A stretch of 7,042 nt of DNA, taken from NCBI GenBank assembly GCA_050014415.1, contig JBEKDJ010000257.1, positions 1-7,042 on the forward strand. Reading direction: 5' to 3'. Position 1 is the first letter of the stretch. Every line of letters begins with the position of its first letter. This DNA comes from JBEKDJ01 sp050014415 (GTDB taxonomy: Bacteria; Desulfobacterota; BSN033; UBA1163). A program made the translations under genes and the position numbers. This document shows, piece by piece, positions 5,976 through 7,042 of this stretch. The notes under the pieces were generated by a model. The model was not told the origin of the DNA. It worked only from the letters and a program-made list of their open reading frames with translations, and did no database searches.

Positions 5976-6158
5976 ATGGATCAATACTTTTTATGGGAAA
6001 AAGGGCAGAAGCGATATTTTCAATTGCCGGCAACGTGGCGAGTTTTGAATAGCTTTGCTCTGGAGTCAGAATAGGTTGAAAAGAGCATCTGGGAGATGGT
6101 GGAAGAAGCCCTCACGGTTCTCGCGGGTCTTTTCCCAAGTTGGCGGGGACCTACTTAA
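5976..6158 (+). pseudogene. Remnant resembling the N-terminus of a DUF2088/LarA-like protein
   Basis: An ATG at 5976 opens a 32-codon frame (MDQYFLWEKGQKRYFQLPAT, then WRVLNSFALESE) that ends in TAG at 6072-6074. The same frame continues for 27 more codons (EKSIWEMVEEALTVLAG) to TAA at 6156-6158. The pattern of a short beta-strand, Phe-x-Leu-Pro-x-x-Trp-x-Val-Leu, then a helix where a Val-Glu-Glu-Ala-Leu segment is expected, recalls the start of DUF2088 proteins related to lactate racemase LarA. The conserved downstream parts of that family are absent, so this is at most a broken 5' end. It begins 18 bases after the beta-subunit stop, so the original gene may have been the next member of that operon. 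Family assignment is from memory and tentative. Confidence 0.35.
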
Positions 6159-6251
6159 GTTACTAAAGGAATTGACGTAGTAAAAAACAGGTGTCATCCC
6201 TAGGAAGTCGGCGTATTCCAAATGCGGATTGCGGAATTAACAAAAGAATGA
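6159..6251 (+). other. Intergenic stretch before the DUF72 gene
   Basis: This short stretch follows the LarA-like remnant. It contains a TTGACG hexamer (6172-6177), but no fitting -10 lies 16-18 bp downstream, and no convincing Shine-Dalgarno precedes the next start. I see no RNA gene or terminator here. Confidence 0.35.
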
Positions 6252-6938
6252 ATGAATTGCTCTGATAATGCACAGGGATCGATCCCGTTTTTCTCAAGCC
6301 TCCGGATGCCAAGCCGAGAAACACTTGATCTTAGAAAATTTAAACTCCGGGGACTTGGCCCAGATCTTTCTATCGGGATGGCAAGTGACCGATATGCCGG
6401 GTGGACCGGGCAAATTTACTCGGAGGGGCGATATTCCCAGGGAATGACCCACAGAACTCATAAGGTAGGTGAAAGATCCTTTGTGGAAGAAATTCTCCCT
6501 GTGGAAAGCGTCGAAGAATATTTTGAGCACTTCCCCATCCTGGAGATCGATTATACCTTTTACCGACCGTTTCTGGATAAAAACGGAAAGCCAACCCCCA
6601 ACTTTTTAACCCTCAAGCAATATCGGCAATATCTCAAAAAAGACGATTGGCTGATTCTCAAGGTACCCCAGTTGATCTTTGCAAGAAGAATCCGGCAGGG
6701 TGGGAGATTTATTGACAATGAGGCTTATCTGAATCAGGAAATCTTCACAAACCAGTTTTACCAACCGACTGTCGAGATTCTAGGTCCTAACTTGAATGGA
6801 TTTATCTTCGAACAGGAATATCAACCCAAGAAGGAACGGGTTGATGCGGGAGAGATGGCCAAATCCCTGGATGCCTTTTCTGAGGCGGTCCCTAAGGACA
6901 AGCGTTACCATATTGAGCCCCAACAATTCCGCAATTAA
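6252..6938 (+). pseudogene. DUF72 (YecE-like) protein, C-terminally truncated
   Basis: The 228-residue frame matches a long form of the DUF72/YecE family, a TIM-barrel-like domain of unknown function. Visible family segments are IGMASDRYAGWTGQIY (41-56), SFVEEILPVESVEEYFEHF (76-94) and LEIDYTFYRP (97-106). WLILKVPQLIFARRIRQGG (133-151), GFIFEQEYQPKKERV (183-197) and KRYHIE (217-222) follow. Relatives continue past the last motif with an LRTE-type strand and roughly another 100 residues. Here the frame ends eight codons later (EPQQFRN, stop at 6938), and no other frame carries the missing part in the next 100 bases. So the last part of the barrel is gone. The start is uncertain: there is no clear Shine-Dalgarno at 6252, and the Met at 6306 is an alternative. 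The family call is firm; loss of function is inferred. Confidence 0.7.
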
Positions 6939-6985
6939 ACTTTTTTAGTTCCATTGTCCAACGTAATTTCAATCAGTTAGAACCA

Positions 6986-7025
6986 AAGCCTTCCGAAGAG
7001 CAAATTCGCATTTAAGAAAAGGCTT
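6986..7025. repeat. Inverted repeat near the right edge
   Basis: AAGCCTT (6986-6992) and AAGGCTT (7019-7025) are a perfect 7-bp inverted pair separated by 26 bases. The right arm overlaps a TTGACT hexamer. The repeat lies after the truncated DUF72 gene and may be a weak hairpin or an operator for whatever follows. Chance is possible at this length. Confidence 0.2.
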
Positions 7026-7029
7026 GACT
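7024..7029 (+). promoter_or_regulatory. Possible -35 box at right edge
   Basis: TTGACT lies at the end of the window with an AT-rich stretch behind it. A matching -10 would fall just past the last base, so only half of a promoter could be seen. It would serve a plus-strand gene outside the window. Confidence 0.2.
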
Positions 7030-7042
7030 TTTAATATCTTTC

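Noticed and set aside
1..7042. tRNA or rRNA genes, CRISPR arrays, insertion sequences
   Set aside because: No tRNA-like clover sequence, rRNA motif, regular repeat-spacer pattern, transposase frame or paired terminal inverted repeats were seen by eye.

Overview
The window reads as a bacterial chromosome segment of moderate GC content from an anaerobe, most likely a Desulfobacterota-type (former Deltaproteobacteria) sulfate reducer or syntroph. This rests on the kind of genes present: an oxygen-sensitive, thiamine-diphosphate and Fe-S dependent 2-oxoacid oxidoreductase, a CPPGCGQCC-type YkgJ protein, a long-form DUF72 protein and a possible selenoprotein. The taxon is an inference; no marker gene is present.

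Layout. At 1-280 (minus strand) lies the N-terminal part of an unrecognised protein that runs off the left edge. Bases 281-543 are a divergent intergenic region with an AT-rich palindromic promoter candidate. At 544-807 is a truncated YkgJ-family Cys-rich protein. It runs directly into a second frame (788-1015) that looks like a decayed gene tail with one in-frame TAG. At 1083-1388 is a small single-domain cupin whose TGA stop falls where the family has a conserved Cys. The conserved Leu-Ile-Pro follows in frame, and a hairpin lies about 21 nt downstream. From 1546 to 5957 is one tight operon of four genes: gamma subunit, a GltD-like flavoprotein fused to a delta-type 2x[4Fe-4S] ferredoxin, alpha subunit, and beta subunit. 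At 5976-6158 is a remnant resembling the N-terminus of DUF2088/LarA-like proteins, interrupted by a TAG. At 6252-6938 is a DUF72 protein missing roughly its C-terminal third. The right edge holds an inverted repeat and a possible -35 box.

How the genes work together. The four-gene operon should make a complete 2-oxoacid:acceptor oxidoreductase. Alpha and beta bind substrate and thiamine diphosphate, gamma completes the CoA/catalytic core, and the fused flavoprotein-ferredoxin should pass electrons between the core and NAD(P)H. This resembles the NAD-linked phenylglyoxylate dehydrogenase (PadEFGHI) arrangement more than a plain ferredoxin-only pyruvate synthase, but the substrate cannot be read from the sequence. 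The genes are joined by start/stop overlaps, so they are almost certainly co-transcribed. A perfect 9-bp inverted repeat sits in the leader just before the first gene.

The intact operon sits between several truncated or decayed genes. The best candidate for something undescribed is the cupin, which may be a Sec-containing (UGA-recoded) protein.
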